Source: Zhongshania marina
Lineage (GTDB): Bacteria; Pseudomonadota; Gammaproteobacteria; Pseudomonadales; Spongiibacteraceae
DNA: 64,000 bases
Direction of reading: 5' to 3'
Assembly (NCBI RefSeq): GCF_002915595.1
Contig: NZ_PQGG01000044.1
Coordinates: 66,639-130,638 of the forward strand
Positions 26,883-36,526 of the stretch are shown piece after piece (positions within the stretch are counted from its first letter, which is position 1; each line of letters begins with the position of its first letter). Below the pieces are notes generated by a model, which ran no database searches, had not been told where the DNA came from, and was given only the letters and a program-made list of their open reading frames with translations. A program made the position numbers and the translations under genes.

Positions 26883-28046
26883 TCAGGAGATCAAATTCAC
26901 AAAGAACAGTACTACGCTATCCCAAAGGCGCTTGAGAATACCGCCTTCTTCAACGGCTTCTAGCGCGACCAGTGGTACACGCAATTTTTCAGCGCCCTCC
27001 ATATTCACCACTAGTTCGCCATGCTCCTGATCAGCAGCGATTGGTGCAATTAGCACCTCATCTACATTTAATTGAGCATCTAGAGTGTCGCTTTTACCCC
27101 TTGGAATGGTGATAAACACGTCTTTTTGCACGCCTAAGCTCACCTCTTCGCTAGCGCCCTTCCAAACTTTAGCGCGAATAAGCTCAGTACCACCTGAATA
27201 CAACTGATGGGTTTCAAAATAGCGGAAGCCGTAAGACAGCAATTTTTGAGTCTCGCGCTCACGAGCCTGAGTGCTACTGGTTCCCATGACTACCGCAATT
27301 AAACGCATACCTTCGCGCTTTGCTGATGTAACCAAACAATAACCTGCGGTTGTGGTATGACCGGTTTTTAAACCATCTACGGTAGGATCACTCCACAGCA
27401 AACCATTGCGATTGCTTTGGCGGATGTTATTGAAAATAAAGTCGCGCTCGCTATAAAGCGCATACTCATTTTTGTAGGCGATAATAGCCTTGGATAAAAT
27501 CGCTAAATCCCGCGCCGAGGTGTAGTGATCGGGATCTGGCAAACCGTGCGAATTAACAAAGTGGCTATTTGTCATGCCTAACATTGCCGCATGCTGATTC
27601 ATCATGCTGGCAAAGGCGTCCTCGCTACCGGCAATATGCTCGGCAACAGCGACACTGGAGTCATTACCAGATGAGATCACCACACCCTTATGTAACTCAC
27701 CTAGCGGCACCTGCTTGCCGACTTCGATCCACATTAATGATGAACCGTTAAAAATTGGGTTCTGGGCCCATGCATTTTTACTAATCGTTACGAGGTCATC
27801 ATTGCTGACTTGGCCGCGCTCAAGCTCATAGGACAGCACATAGCTAGTCATTAACTTGGTCAAGCTGGCCGGCGGTAAACGCTCATCAGCATTGTGTTCG
27901 ATTAATACCTTGCCGCTATTGGCATCCATCAAAAAATAAGCGGATGCGGCGACACTCGGAGCCGCTGGCACCAGATCCGGCTGCGCCAAACTTGCTGACG
28001 ACATAACCACTGTTGCCGCAACGGCTGCAAACATTTGCTTAAACAT
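26883..28046 (-). CDS. dacA: D-alanyl-D-alanine carboxypeptidase (PBP5/6 family)
   Basis: Periplasmic enzyme that trims the terminal D-Ala from peptidoglycan stem peptides. It is about 387 residues from the ATG at 28046, chosen because AAGGG sits five bases upstream; the ATG at 28067 overlaps the rlpA stop and lacks this. The signal peptide ends near SLA-QPD. The catalytic motifs are SLTK (Ser61, Lys64), SGN and KTG in GLKTGHTTTAG. The C-terminal tail ends in an amphipathic or hydrophobic segment (VVLFFVNLIS) that anchors these enzymes to the inner membrane. Confidence 0.95.
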   Translation of the reverse strand: MFKQMFAAVAATVVMSSASLAQPDLVPAAPSVAASAYFLMDANSGKVLIEHNADERLPPASLTKLMTSYVLSYELERGQVSNDDLVTISKNAWAQNPIFNGSSLMWIEVGKQVPLGELHKGVVISSGNDSSVAVAEHIAGSEDAFASMMNQHAAMLGMTNSHFVNSHGLPDPDHYTSARDLAILSKAIIAYKNEYALYSERDFIFNNIRQSNRNGLLWSDPTVDGLKTGHTTTAGYCLVTSAKREGMRLIAVVMGTSSTQARERETQKLLSYGFRYFETHQLYSGGTELIRAKVWKGASEEVSLGVQKDVFITIPRGKSDTLDAQLNVDEVLIAPIAADQEHGELVVNMEGAEKLRVPLVALEAVEEGGILKRLWDSVVLFFVNLIS

Positions 28047-28066
28047 AAGACCCTTATCTGCTCTCA

Positions 28067-28933
28067 TTAACTTCTGGAATCACCGGCTTCTACCACCAAG
28101 TGGGAATCACCGGACCATTGTTTTTGTAATACTTTTTTTGCAGCCTGAACGGAGGAGTAATCTATAAACGGCCCCACTCTAACTCTGTGCATCGCAGACT
28201 CATCATTTCCGCTGGAGGCAACCATCACAGGGTAGCCCAAGTCTGCACTTAACTGCTGCCGCAAAGCCGCTGCGGAAGACAACTTACTAAAGGCCGCTAC
28301 CTGCAAATAATACCGCGCATTACTCGCCTCTGCTGCTACATTGACATTATCCGTGTCAATGACCTCAATTTCCACCCGCGCGGTTCCCTTATCGGCATAG
28401 CCAAGCTTCACCGCCGCAGCGTAAGAAAGATCAATGATGCGGTCTGAATGAAATGGCCCACGATCATTCACTCGCACAACGGCCGTCCGACCATTATCTA
28501 AATTGGTGACTTTGACATAAATTGGAATTGGCAGCCTTGTATGCGCCGCAGTCATTTCATAGAGGCTATAAATTTCGCCATTTGAGGTTGCGTGACCGTG
28601 AAACTTGGTGCCGTACCACGAGGCAATACCCCTTTCTTTATAGCCGCGGTACTGGTCAATGAGTTGATACTCTTTGCCGCGAACCACATAGGGATTCATA
28701 TTCCCAGCAGCCAATATCAGCTCGTGCCGAGGTTGAGCATCAACAATGGTGTTTGGGTCCAATTTTGCGAGCGGCGCCCCATCTTGCTCAAATTTATATC
28801 GAGATTTCCCCTGCGTCTTCACAGGAGGCTTAGTATCACTAGCCGCAGGAGAGCTATCATCTTCTATTTGTGGCAACGGCGCACAGGCCGCTACCACAAG
28901 TAAGGCCGCTATCGCGAGAACACGATATATCAA
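28067..28933 (-). CDS. rlpA: RlpA septal-ring lytic transglycosylase, lipoprotein
   Basis: Outer-membrane lipoprotein of 288 residues that cleaves denuded glycan strands. The lipobox is VVAAC with Cys17. The double-psi beta-barrel catalytic domain spans about residues 95-195, with ERGIASWYGTKFHGHATSNGE and the catalytic VNDRGPF. A SPOR domain at the C-terminus (about 208-283; YYLQVAAFS) targets denuded septal peptidoglycan. It overlaps mltB by 4 bp. Confidence 0.94.
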   Translation of the reverse strand: MIYRVLAIAALLVVAACAPLPQIEDDSSPAASDTKPPVKTQGKSRYKFEQDGAPLAKLDPNTIVDAQPRHELILAAGNMNPYVVRGKEYQLIDQYRGYKERGIASWYGTKFHGHATSNGEIYSLYEMTAAHTRLPIPIYVKVTNLDNGRTAVVRVNDRGPFHSDRIIDLSYAAAVKLGYADKGTARVEIEVIDTDNVNVAAEASNARYYLQVAAFSKLSSAAALRQQLSADLGYPVMVASSGNDESAMHRVRVGPFIDYSSVQAAKKVLQKQWSGDSHLVVEAGDSRS

Positions 28934-29964
28934 GATTCAGTAGCCTCACGCATTTCCGCCGCAATTAACTGACTAAGCTGATACGCCGCCATGGCATACA
29001 TTGCACTGTGGTTGTAACGGGTAATAACATAAAAGTTCTGCAGGCCAATCCAGTATTCATCGCCTTTTTCACCGTCCAACTTCATAGCGGTGGCCTTTTG
29101 CTCCGGCGCGAGCTTTTGGTCACTCGCTATCCCTGCCTGCTTAAGCTGGGCAACTGTTTTAACAGGCTTAAGACCAGCGTTAAATAAACTGTGGTCGGCA
29201 CCTTCCTTTAGTACCACGCTTGCAACAACAGGCTCACCACTGCGCCAGCCGTGACGTTTAAAGTAATTTGCAACGCTGCCAATGGCATCGACTGTATTAT
29301 TTACAATATCGATTTTGCCGTCACCGTCAAAATCAACCGCATAGGCGCGGTAACTGCTGGGAATAAATTGACCATAACCCATTGCTCCAGCATACGAGCC
29401 TTTCAAGCTAAACGGCTCAATATCCTGTTCGCGCACCATCAACATATATTCTTCTAACTGGCCAAGAAAAAATTTGCTGCGGCGCGGAAAATCAAAACCC
29501 AAGGTTGCCAAGGCATCTACCACACGGTAGCTACCCATATTGCGGCCAAAACGCGTTTCAACGCCGATAATGCCAACGATCATCGAGGCGGGAACACCAG
29601 TCTCTTTTTCAGCCCGCGCCAACTCTTCGCGATGGGCTTTCCAAAACTCAACACCTTGGGAGACGCGAGAGTCTTGAATGAATATATTTCGGTAGCGCCC
29701 CCAAGTCATGACAGATTCGGCGGGACGGGACATCGCATCTAAAATAGATTGCTTGGGTTCTGCTTGTTTCAAAATCGCCATGACCCAATCGCGGTCAAAA
29801 TTATGCTTTTCAACCATCGTTTTGATGAAGCCCTCTGCGCCTGGATTATTACTGTAATCCGCCTGTGCAGTAGCTGAAAGTAGCAGTGCGGCAAGCGCAC
29901 CACCCAGTAATTTTTTCACTGTATATCTTTGCTTATTTTGTATTTTCACGTCGTGTCCTATCAT
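28930..29964 (-). CDS. mltB: Membrane-bound lytic murein transglycosylase B
   Basis: Periplasmic lytic transglycosylase (344 residues) that cuts the glycan backbone to give 1,6-anhydro ends. A signal peptide ends near AQA-DYS. There is no lipobox, so it is a soluble form, unlike E. coli MltB. The catalytic Glu136 lies in GVETRFG, and GYGQFIPSSYRAYAVDFDGDG carries the calcium-binding EF-hand-like loop of the family. The ATG at 29964 overlaps the rodA stop (TAATG); a GTG five codons in has a better ribosome site (AGGA). Confidence 0.93.
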   Translation of the reverse strand: MIGHDVKIQNKQRYTVKKLLGGALAALLLSATAQADYSNNPGAEGFIKTMVEKHNFDRDWVMAILKQAEPKQSILDAMSRPAESVMTWGRYRNIFIQDSRVSQGVEFWKAHREELARAEKETGVPASMIVGIIGVETRFGRNMGSYRVVDALATLGFDFPRRSKFFLGQLEEYMLMVREQDIEPFSLKGSYAGAMGYGQFIPSSYRAYAVDFDGDGKIDIVNNTVDAIGSVANYFKRHGWRSGEPVVASVVLKEGADHSLFNAGLKPVKTVAQLKQAGIASDQKLAPEQKATAMKLDGEKGDEYWIGLQNFYVITRYNHSAMYAMAAYQLSQLIAAEMREATES

Positions 29965-31109
29965 TATTGATGTACTAAACGCTCATCTGCGCAAATACCC
30001 ATCAAAACTCCAAACCCCACCAACAATGTTACCAATGAGGTACCGCCTTGGCTTACCAGAGGGAGGGGAACACCCACCACCGGCAGTAAACCTGACACCA
30101 TGCCCATGTTTACGAATACATAGACAAAGAAAGTTAGAATAATACTCCCGCCCAATAGCCGGCCGAAGCAATGTTTTGCCTGCGATGCAATCCAAAGGCC
30201 TCGGCTAATGATCAAGCCATAGAGCAACAATAACAGCAATACCCCCCTCAGGCCGAATTCTTCTGCCAATACGGCGATAATGAAATCCGTATGACTTTCA
30301 GGCAAAAAGTCCAAATGTGACTGGGTACCCTGAAGCCAGCCCTTGCCCTCAAAACCGCCGGAACCAATCGCCGTTTTTGATTGGATAATATTCCAACCAG
30401 CACCTAATTTATCAAGCTCAGGGTTCAGCAAGGTCAAAATGCGCTGGCGCTGGTAGTCGTGGAGTACATATTCCCACATCGGATAGGCCATAAGCCCAAC
30501 AAGCCCAAAGCAAGAGGCAATAAACGTCCAGCTGATGCCCGCTAGAAAGAGTACGAAAATACCCGAGGTTGCGATCAATATCGACGTCCCCAGATCCGGC
30601 TGCATCACAATCAGCACTGTGGGCAAAAATATTAACAACAGGCTAATTAAGGTATGACGAATACTCGGCGGCAAGGGGTGAGTTGATAAATACCACGCCA
30701 CCGCCATCGGCAATACTAATTTTGCCAACTCTGATGGCTGGAAACGAAATCCGCCTATACCAAGCCAGCGCTGAGCCCCCTTTGCTCCCACACCGACAAA
30801 ATCAACCGCCAGTAGCAACAGCAGTACGCCAATGTAGGCAAATGGCGCCCAGCGCTGCAATTGCTCAGGATGAAACTGAGCAACGATTATCATCACTACA
30901 AACGCGACGGATAAAAAGCGCCCCTGCCTAAGCACCGTTGCCATGCTGCCATCGCTGGCACTGTACAACACCGCCAAGCCAACCCCAGCTAAAATCAGCA
31001 AGAGCACCAGCAAGGGAATATCAATATGTAAACGCTGGCTGATACTGCGCGGATTACTCATACTCCGGCTATCGCCGGGCATTTGCCTTAAAAAGTCAGT
31101 ATTACTCAT
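29964..31109 (-). CDS. rodA: RodA peptidoglycan glycosyltransferase
   Basis: SEDS-family membrane polymerase of lateral-wall peptidoglycan, partner of PBP2. It is 381 residues with about ten membrane segments. The family signatures FQPSELAKL, the catalytic-Asp region MQPDLGTSIL and the C-terminal PLPLVSQGGTSL are present. It overlaps mrdA by 8 bp and mltB by one. Confidence 0.96.
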   Translation of the reverse strand: MSNTDFLRQMPGDSRSMSNPRSISQRLHIDIPLLVLLLILAGVGLAVLYSASDGSMATVLRQGRFLSVAFVVMIIVAQFHPEQLQRWAPFAYIGVLLLLLAVDFVGVGAKGAQRWLGIGGFRFQPSELAKLVLPMAVAWYLSTHPLPPSIRHTLISLLLIFLPTVLIVMQPDLGTSILIATSGIFVLFLAGISWTFIASCFGLVGLMAYPMWEYVLHDYQRQRILTLLNPELDKLGAGWNIIQSKTAIGSGGFEGKGWLQGTQSHLDFLPESHTDFIIAVLAEEFGLRGVLLLLLLYGLIISRGLWIASQAKHCFGRLLGGSIILTFFVYVFVNMGMVSGLLPVVGVPLPLVSQGGTSLVTLLVGFGVLMGICADERLVHQ

Positions 31110-33009
31110 TCGCTTCAGCTCCGGCGGAAACAGTCACCACCGGACCAGCAGTTTCCGCTGGAAGGGGGTCAGGTTGTTTAGGCTTACCTAGCAAATATGC
31201 GTCCATTACCTTGCGAGCAGCCGGCCCAGCCACGCTGCCGCCGTGCTCACCATTTTCAATCACCACGGCCACGGCAATTTTTGGATCTTCAGCCGGTGCG
31301 AAGGCGATAAATAAAGCGTGATCTCTATTGCGAGCATGTATTGCATTGGAGTCATACTTTTCACCCGCAGCAATACCAACAACCTGCGCGGTACCACTCT
31401 TTCCTGCCATGCGGTAGGTCAAACCTGCTTTCAAACCGCGACCAGTGCCGTGGGCGCCATTCACTACTTCTTCCATCGAACGAGTAATCGCGTCCCAGTG
31501 CGCCTTCGAGATATCTTCCATCTTACCCAAAAGCGGCGCTACCACAGCCTCTTCACCTACAGACGCCAACAAGCGCGGGGCTCGCAACTCTCCCCGAGAC
31601 GCAACAACCGAGGTTGCCACCGCTAATTGCAGAGGTGTTGCCAGCATAAACCCTTGGCCGATTCCGACATTGATCGTTTCGCCGGGATACCAATGCCCAC
31701 CTCGGCTTTGCTCTTTCCACTCTCGCGACGGCATTAAACCCGCGCGCTCATTGGTATTATCAATACCGGTAACATCACCCAAGCCGAAGCGCGTACCAAA
31801 GCTATGCAAGCGATCGATACCCAATTTATAGGCTAATTCGTAAAAATACACATCACAGGATTGCACTACGGCCTGTTCTAAATTAACGGTGGCGCCGTGT
31901 CCGCCACGTTTCCAATCGCGGTAGCGGCGACTGTCGTCCGGCAAACTAAACCAACCGGGGTCAGCAATGCGGGTCGCAGGCGTCACCACACCATAGTGTA
32001 AGCCGGCCAATCCCCACATCGGCTTTATGGTCGAAGCCGGTGGGTACTGTCCCTGCAGGGCGCGATTGTACAAAGGCAGGTCAGGATTATTTTGCAGGGC
32101 GTTGTAATCTACAGAGCTGATACCATTTACGAACAAGTTCGTGTCATAGCCTGGCGCACTCACCATCGCAATAATGCCGCCAGTGTTAGGGTCCATCGCA
32201 ACAATTGCACCGCGCTGGTTTGTTAAGGCCTCGTAAGCTACCTGCTGAACGTAGGCGTCTACATTCAGGGTAATATCGCCACCAGGTAGCGGGTCGTGGC
32301 GTTCCAGCACCCGTAAAATACGGCCGTGGGCATTACTCTCTACGTTTTGATAGCCAACGGTACCGTGCAGCAATTCTTCGTAGTATTTTTCTAAACCGAT
32401 TTTGCCAATATAGTGGGTGCCGCTGTAATTAACCGGATCAATAACATCCACTTCACGCTCACTAATCCGCCCCACATAACCTAGCATATGGGCAAACAAT
32501 TCCCCCTGCGGGTAATGCCGCACCAGCTGAGCATCAATCTCCACCCCAGGTACACGATGGCGATTTACTGCTAATTTGGCGATATCTTCGTCGCTAACGC
32601 GGAATTTTAATGGCACCGCCTCATAGGGCCGGCGACGACTTAAACGCTTGCGGAACTGCTCTATATCGTCTTCGCTAAGTGGGATAATTTCGTTAATGAT
32701 CGCCAGAGTGTCATCCAGCGACTTCACCCGTTCCTTCACTACAGTTAGGGTGTAGCTGGGAATATTCTCAGCAAGTAGAAGGCCATTGCGATCAAAAATT
32801 AGGCCGCGCTTAGGGGCGATCGGTAAAAGCTGAATACGATTTCGATCAGACTGGGTTTTATATATATCGTAGTCTGAAATTTGTAGCTGAGAATAACGCC
32901 CCACCAAGATCATGGTCATCACCATCACAACCAAGATTGAAATAGTGACTCGATGGCGATAAACGCGGCGTTCGTAAAACGTATTTTTAAGCTGCTGGCG
33001 TCGTCTCAT
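31102..33009 (-). CDS. mrdA: Penicillin-binding protein 2
   Basis: Inner-membrane transpeptidase of the elongation complex, 635 residues, with one N-terminal membrane segment (about 23-40). The pedestal domain includes RGLIFDRNG. Catalytic motifs are SxxK in PPASTIKPMW (Ser near 326), SCD and KSGTAQ. It lies between rlmH (12 bp upstream) and rodA (8-bp overlap), the standard gammaproteobacterial order. Confidence 0.97.
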   Translation of the reverse strand: MRRRQQLKNTFYERRVYRHRVTISILVVMVMTMILVGRYSQLQISDYDIYKTQSDRNRIQLLPIAPKRGLIFDRNGLLLAENIPSYTLTVVKERVKSLDDTLAIINEIIPLSEDDIEQFRKRLSRRRPYEAVPLKFRVSDEDIAKLAVNRHRVPGVEIDAQLVRHYPQGELFAHMLGYVGRISEREVDVIDPVNYSGTHYIGKIGLEKYYEELLHGTVGYQNVESNAHGRILRVLERHDPLPGGDITLNVDAYVQQVAYEALTNQRGAIVAMDPNTGGIIAMVSAPGYDTNLFVNGISSVDYNALQNNPDLPLYNRALQGQYPPASTIKPMWGLAGLHYGVVTPATRIADPGWFSLPDDSRRYRDWKRGGHGATVNLEQAVVQSCDVYFYELAYKLGIDRLHSFGTRFGLGDVTGIDNTNERAGLMPSREWKEQSRGGHWYPGETINVGIGQGFMLATPLQLAVATSVVASRGELRAPRLLASVGEEAVVAPLLGKMEDISKAHWDAITRSMEEVVNGAHGTGRGLKAGLTYRMAGKSGTAQVVGIAAGEKYDSNAIHARNRDHALFIAFAPAEDPKIAVAVVIENGEHGGSVAGPAARKVMDAYLLGKPKQPDPLPAETAGPVVTVSAGAEANE

Positions 33010-33021
33010 TTCACTCAGCCA

Positions 33022-33489
33022 TTAGCGATGATAGGGGTGATTGTTAAGAATAGTCCAAGCTCGGTATAGCTGCTCGGCAAAGATTACCCGCACTAGCGGA
33101 TGTGGCAAGGTCATTGCCGACAGCGACCACTTTTGCTTGGCTAAGGCCAAGCACGAGGCACTTAGACCATCGGGGCCGCCAACCAAAATACTGACGTTGT
33201 CGCCATCCATCTGCCAGCTACGCAAAGCCTCTGATAACGCTTCTGTACTCACCGACTTTCCTAAGACATCAAGTGCAATCACTTTGTCGCCAGCCGGAAT
33301 CGCCGCCGTCATGGCCTCGCCCTCCTGGGCAATCGCACGGCGTATATCGGTGTTTTTACCCCGCTTGGGCAGGGGCAGTTCTTTAATCTCAAAATTAATT
33401 TCCGCAGGAAGACGCTTACGATACTCCGCAACGCCTTCCTCAACCCACGCCGGCATTTTGGTGCCGATGCAAATTAGACTAACTCTCAT
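33022..33489 (-). CDS. rlmH: 23S rRNA pseudouridine-1915 N3-methyltransferase
   Basis: SPOUT-class methyltransferase that modifies pseudouridine 1915 in helix 69 of 23S rRNA on the assembled ribosome. It is 155 residues, the family length. LVGGPDGL and the C-terminal [23 protein letters not shown] form the knotted SAM-binding site. It overlaps the 3' end of rsfS by 11 bp. Confidence 0.97.
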   Translation of the reverse strand: MRVSLICIGTKMPAWVEEGVAEYRKRLPAEINFEIKELPLPKRGKNTDIRRAIAQEGEAMTAAIPAGDKVIALDVLGKSVSTEALSEALRSWQMDGDNVSILVGGPDGLSASCLALAKQKWSLSAMTLPHPLVRVIFAEQLYRAWTILNNHPYHR

Positions 33490-33823
33490 CGCTTCCCGAC
33501 ACAGGGACTTGCCATAAACGCTCTAGATCGTAAAACAAACGCGCCTCAGGCAACATCACATGCACAACAACGTCACCCAAATCTACCAGCACCCAATCGC
33601 CAGTATTTTCGCCTTCCATACCCAGCGGCACGATGCCGCGTTTTTTTACTTCAACCCAAACATTGTCTGCCAAAGATTTAACATGACGATTAGAGGTGCC
33701 ACTGCACACCACCATAAAGTCGGTTACACCGCTCATTTCACGCACATCTAAAGTCACAATATCGCGCGCTTTTACATCTTCAAGCGCGTCAACAACTACC
33801 TTTTTTACTTGCTCAGCATCCAT
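33479..33823 (-). CDS. rsfS: Ribosome silencing factor
   Basis: RsfS/YbeB binds ribosomal protein L14 and blocks subunit joining during starvation. I start it at the ATG at 33823 (114 residues); this gives the usual family length, and the upstream extension in the longer ORF overlaps nadD. Conserved features are [31 protein letters not shown] and the GDVVVHVM segment. It lies 13 bp after nadD. Confidence 0.95.
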   Translation of the reverse strand: MDAEQVKKVVVDALEDVKARDIVTLDVREMSGVTDFMVVCSGTSNRHVKSLADNVWVEVKKRGIVPLGMEGENTGDWVLVDLGDVVVHVMLPEARLFYDLERLWQVPVSGSDES

Positions 33824-33836
33824 CAAACAGGAATTC

Positions 33837-34511
33837 CTATGTCTTACACTGTGTATACAAACCGTGTTCAGCGATATAGTCCGCGACAACGTCGGGAACA
33901 AGGTAACTAATCGACTTGCCAGAGGCCAGCCGCTGTCTAATATCGGTTGCCGAAATCGGCAGTTGAATCAGACCTAACTCATAAAAACCACCGGCGCTCA
34001 CCGCCGTTAACTCACTTGCATCAGCGACCCGTCGCGCCTCAACAAACGCTGTTACCGTCGCATCCGCCGCAAGGGGATAATCCGCTCGGTGCAACAACAG
34101 TACATTGGCCAAACTAAACAGCGACTGCCAATCTTGCCAGCGGTGTAACTGATTAAAAGCATCGCTGCCCATTACCACGGTTAAGGACACTGCTGCCCCT
34201 AGCTCCGCTCGCAAATCCCGCAGGGTATCTGCCGTGTACGAAGGCCCATCGCGGCGTAACTCGCGATCATCCACCCGCAAACCCGATTGACCATTTACAG
34301 CCGCCGCCACCATTGCCAAACGCTGGCGGCTTTCTGCCCCCGGCGCGCCGCGCAGAGGTGGTCGATGACTTGGCATCAAACGCAGCTCACCAACGCCAAG
34401 TGCTTCTTTAATTTCAATAGCAGAACGCAAATGACCATTGTGAACAGGGTCAAAGGTGCCACCAAAAATAGCGACCGAATTCACCGACTTTTGCTGCAAA
34501 AAATCCGTCAT
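33837..34511 (-). CDS. nadD: Nicotinate-nucleotide adenylyltransferase
   Basis: Adenylates nicotinate mononucleotide to deamido-NAD, the step that follows NadC, also encoded in this window. It is 224 residues long. The nucleotidyl-transferase motif [12 protein letters not shown] is at about 17-28, and [10 protein letters not shown] is the C-terminal ISSTxIR-type motif. It starts directly after the proA stop. Confidence 0.96.
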   Translation of the reverse strand: MTDFLQQKSVNSVAIFGGTFDPVHNGHLRSAIEIKEALGVGELRLMPSHRPPLRGAPGAESRQRLAMVAAAVNGQSGLRVDDRELRRDGPSYTADTLRDLRAELGAAVSLTVVMGSDAFNQLHRWQDWQSLFSLANVLLLHRADYPLAADATVTAFVEARRVADASELTAVSAGGFYELGLIQLPISATDIRQRLASGKSISYLVPDVVADYIAEHGLYTQCKT

Positions 34512-35768
34512 TTAGCCACGAATATGGCCATCACCTAACACAATATATTTCTGTGAGGTCAGGCCTTCTAAGCCCACTGGCCCGCGAGCGTGAATTTTGT
34601 CGGTAGAGATGCCAATTTCAGCACCCAGCCCATATTCAAAGCCATCGGCAAAGCGTGTGGACGCATTAATCATTACTGAGCTTGAATCCACCTCACGCAA
34701 GAAGCGGCGACCGGTAGTGTAATTCTCGGTAACGATAGATTCGGTGTGGCCCGAGCTGTATTGGGCAATATGGTCCATAGCCTCTTCGAGACCCGCCACC
34801 ACACGAATAGACAATATTGGCGCCAAATACTCCGTTGCCCAATCTTCATCTGTTGCATCAGCGGCACCCATTAAAACCTGACGGGTGCGCGGGCAACCCC
34901 GCAACTCCACCCCTTTCGCTATCATTGCATCAGCAATTCTAGGCAGTAGCTCCTCGACACGACTCTCGGCAATAAGCAGGGTTTCCATCGTATTGCAGGT
35001 GCCGTAACGGTGGGTCTTTGCGTTTAATGCAATATCAAATGCTTTATCTGCATCCGCCGCGTCATCTATATAAACATGGCAAATACCGTCTAGGTGCTTA
35101 ATCACCGTAACGGTGGCATCCCGCGCAATACGCTCAATCAGACCTTTGCCACCGCGTGGCACTACCACATCGACAAACTCAGGCATGGTAATTAACTCAC
35201 CTACCGCCGCGCGGTCAGTGGTTTCTAGTACTTGAACAGCGGTTTCAGGCAGGCCCGCCGCCGCCAAACCTTCGCGAATGCAAAGCGCCAAAGCTTGATT
35301 TGAGTGAATCGCCTCGGAACCGCCGCGTAAAATAGCGGCATTGCCTGACTTCAAGCACAGACTCGCCGCCTCTAAGGTCACATTTGGACGGGACTCATAA
35401 ATAATGCCGATCACCCCTAATGGCACCCGCATTTTACCCACTTGGATACCGCTAGGCCGATAGTTCATGTCGCTAATTGCACCAACAGGGTCCGCTAGCG
35501 CAGCAACCTGCGTCAAACCTTCGATAATGCCATCTATACCTTTGTCATTGAGCGCCAAGCGATCCATTAAGGCCGGCTCTAGACCGTTAGCTTCCCCTGC
35601 GGCGAGATCCTTGGCATTGGCAGCCAATATCTCTTGCCGACGCGTATCTACTGCCGCAGCCATCGCTAGCAAGGCGCGATTTTTCATACCGCTATCTGCA
35701 GCGGCAACTGCCCGTGACGCCTGCCGAGCCTGACGGCCCAGCTCAGTCATGTATTGTTTAATATCCAT
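34512..35768 (-). CDS. proA: Gamma-glutamyl phosphate reductase
   Basis: NADPH-dependent reduction of gamma-glutamyl phosphate in proline synthesis, 418 residues. Features are [12 protein letters not shown], the catalytic Cys in [11 protein letters not shown] and the C-terminal [10 protein letters not shown]. It is the first gene of the minus-strand operon that runs to lipA, so its upstream region at 35769-35841 should hold the main promoter; I see only weak hexamers there. Confidence 0.97.
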   Translation of the reverse strand: MDIKQYMTELGRQARQASRAVAAADSGMKNRALLAMAAAVDTRRQEILAANAKDLAAGEANGLEPALMDRLALNDKGIDGIIEGLTQVAALADPVGAISDMNYRPSGIQVGKMRVPLGVIGIIYESRPNVTLEAASLCLKSGNAAILRGGSEAIHSNQALALCIREGLAAAGLPETAVQVLETTDRAAVGELITMPEFVDVVVPRGGKGLIERIARDATVTVIKHLDGICHVYIDDAADADKAFDIALNAKTHRYGTCNTMETLLIAESRVEELLPRIADAMIAKGVELRGCPRTRQVLMGAADATDEDWATEYLAPILSIRVVAGLEEAMDHIAQYSSGHTESIVTENYTTGRRFLREVDSSSVMINASTRFADGFEYGLGAEIGISTDKIHARGPVGLEGLTSQKYIVLGDGHIRG

Positions 35769-35841
35769 TGACGCAATTTTCTCCGCACCCTGCGCTATAA
35801 ATATGCAGGTTTATGCACTGAACTCGTTTCGTAAAACGAAA

Positions 35842-35870
35842 ATCCTCGGCGAAATGATTCTGCTGAGGAT
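35842..35870 (-). terminator. Terminator between the LON-domain gene and proA
   Basis: ATCCTCGGC pairs with GCTGAGGAT (9 bp including one G-U) around an 11-base loop. On the minus strand the stem is followed by TTTTCGTTTT. It sits about 50 bp past the LON-domain gene stop and separates the mpl-to-LON transcript from the proA operon. Confidence 0.65.
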
Positions 35871-35920
35871 AAAAAATGACGGCTAGTATAACGGATTGGA
35901 AATGGTCTCACTATCGACAA

Positions 35921-36526
35921 TTAGCTGGCGAGACCGTCGAGAACATTATGGAGGGTATTTAAACGCTGCAAGGGCTCATCAATACTCAATAATTGATAGG
36001 CCTGCTCTTCTGGCAGAGGTAATAGCTGGGCAAGACGGTTTGCTAAAGCGCCCGCCTCTTCAACATCCACCGTCATACCTAAACGCTGGACATGGGGGTG
36101 CTCACCAAGCTGGCGCAGCAAATCGTGCAATTCCTCACTGCGGGGCGGCAGGGGCTGATCAGATGGCTCAGCCAGCCAATCCACATCTCCCATATACAAA
36201 CCGCTATCGGCTTGCCGAGCATGATTAATTTTAAAGCGACGCCCGCCCTCAACAACAATACCAAGAAGGCCATCGGGCTGCTGATTCCAATCTGCAATAC
36301 GCGCCTCAGTGCCAATCAGCGCTAGACTTGCGGGCCGCTCTCCCGGCGACATCACTTCCTTGCCGCCCTCAGGCATCCACACAATACCAAAACTAGCTTG
36401 CTCCCTAAGCGTGTCGCGCACCATATCTAAATAGCGACGTTCAAATATCCGTAGGCCCATTCGGCCACCAGGAAATAAGACCGTACGCAAAGGAAATAGC
36501 GCTAGCTCGGTGGCGGGAGCAGACAT
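35921..36526 (-). CDS. LON substrate-binding-domain protein
   Basis: Protein of about 201 residues made of the N-terminal substrate-recognition domain of Lon protease without the ATPase or protease. LALFPLRTVLFPGGRMGLRIFERRYLDMV near the N-terminus is the family signature. The start is the ATG at 36526, which overlaps the stop of the exporter gene by one base (TGATG); the longer reading begins with TTG. Such stand-alone LON proteins are common and have no firm function. It ends the mpl-ubiX-exporter group. Confidence 0.9.
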   Translation of the reverse strand: MSAPATELALFPLRTVLFPGGRMGLRIFERRYLDMVRDTLREQASFGIVWMPEGGKEVMSPGERPASLALIGTEARIADWNQQPDGLLGIVVEGGRRFKINHARQADSGLYMGDVDWLAEPSDQPLPPRSEELHDLLRQLGEHPHVQRLGMTVDVEEAGALANRLAQLLPLPEEQAYQLLSIDEPLQRLNTLHNVLDGLAS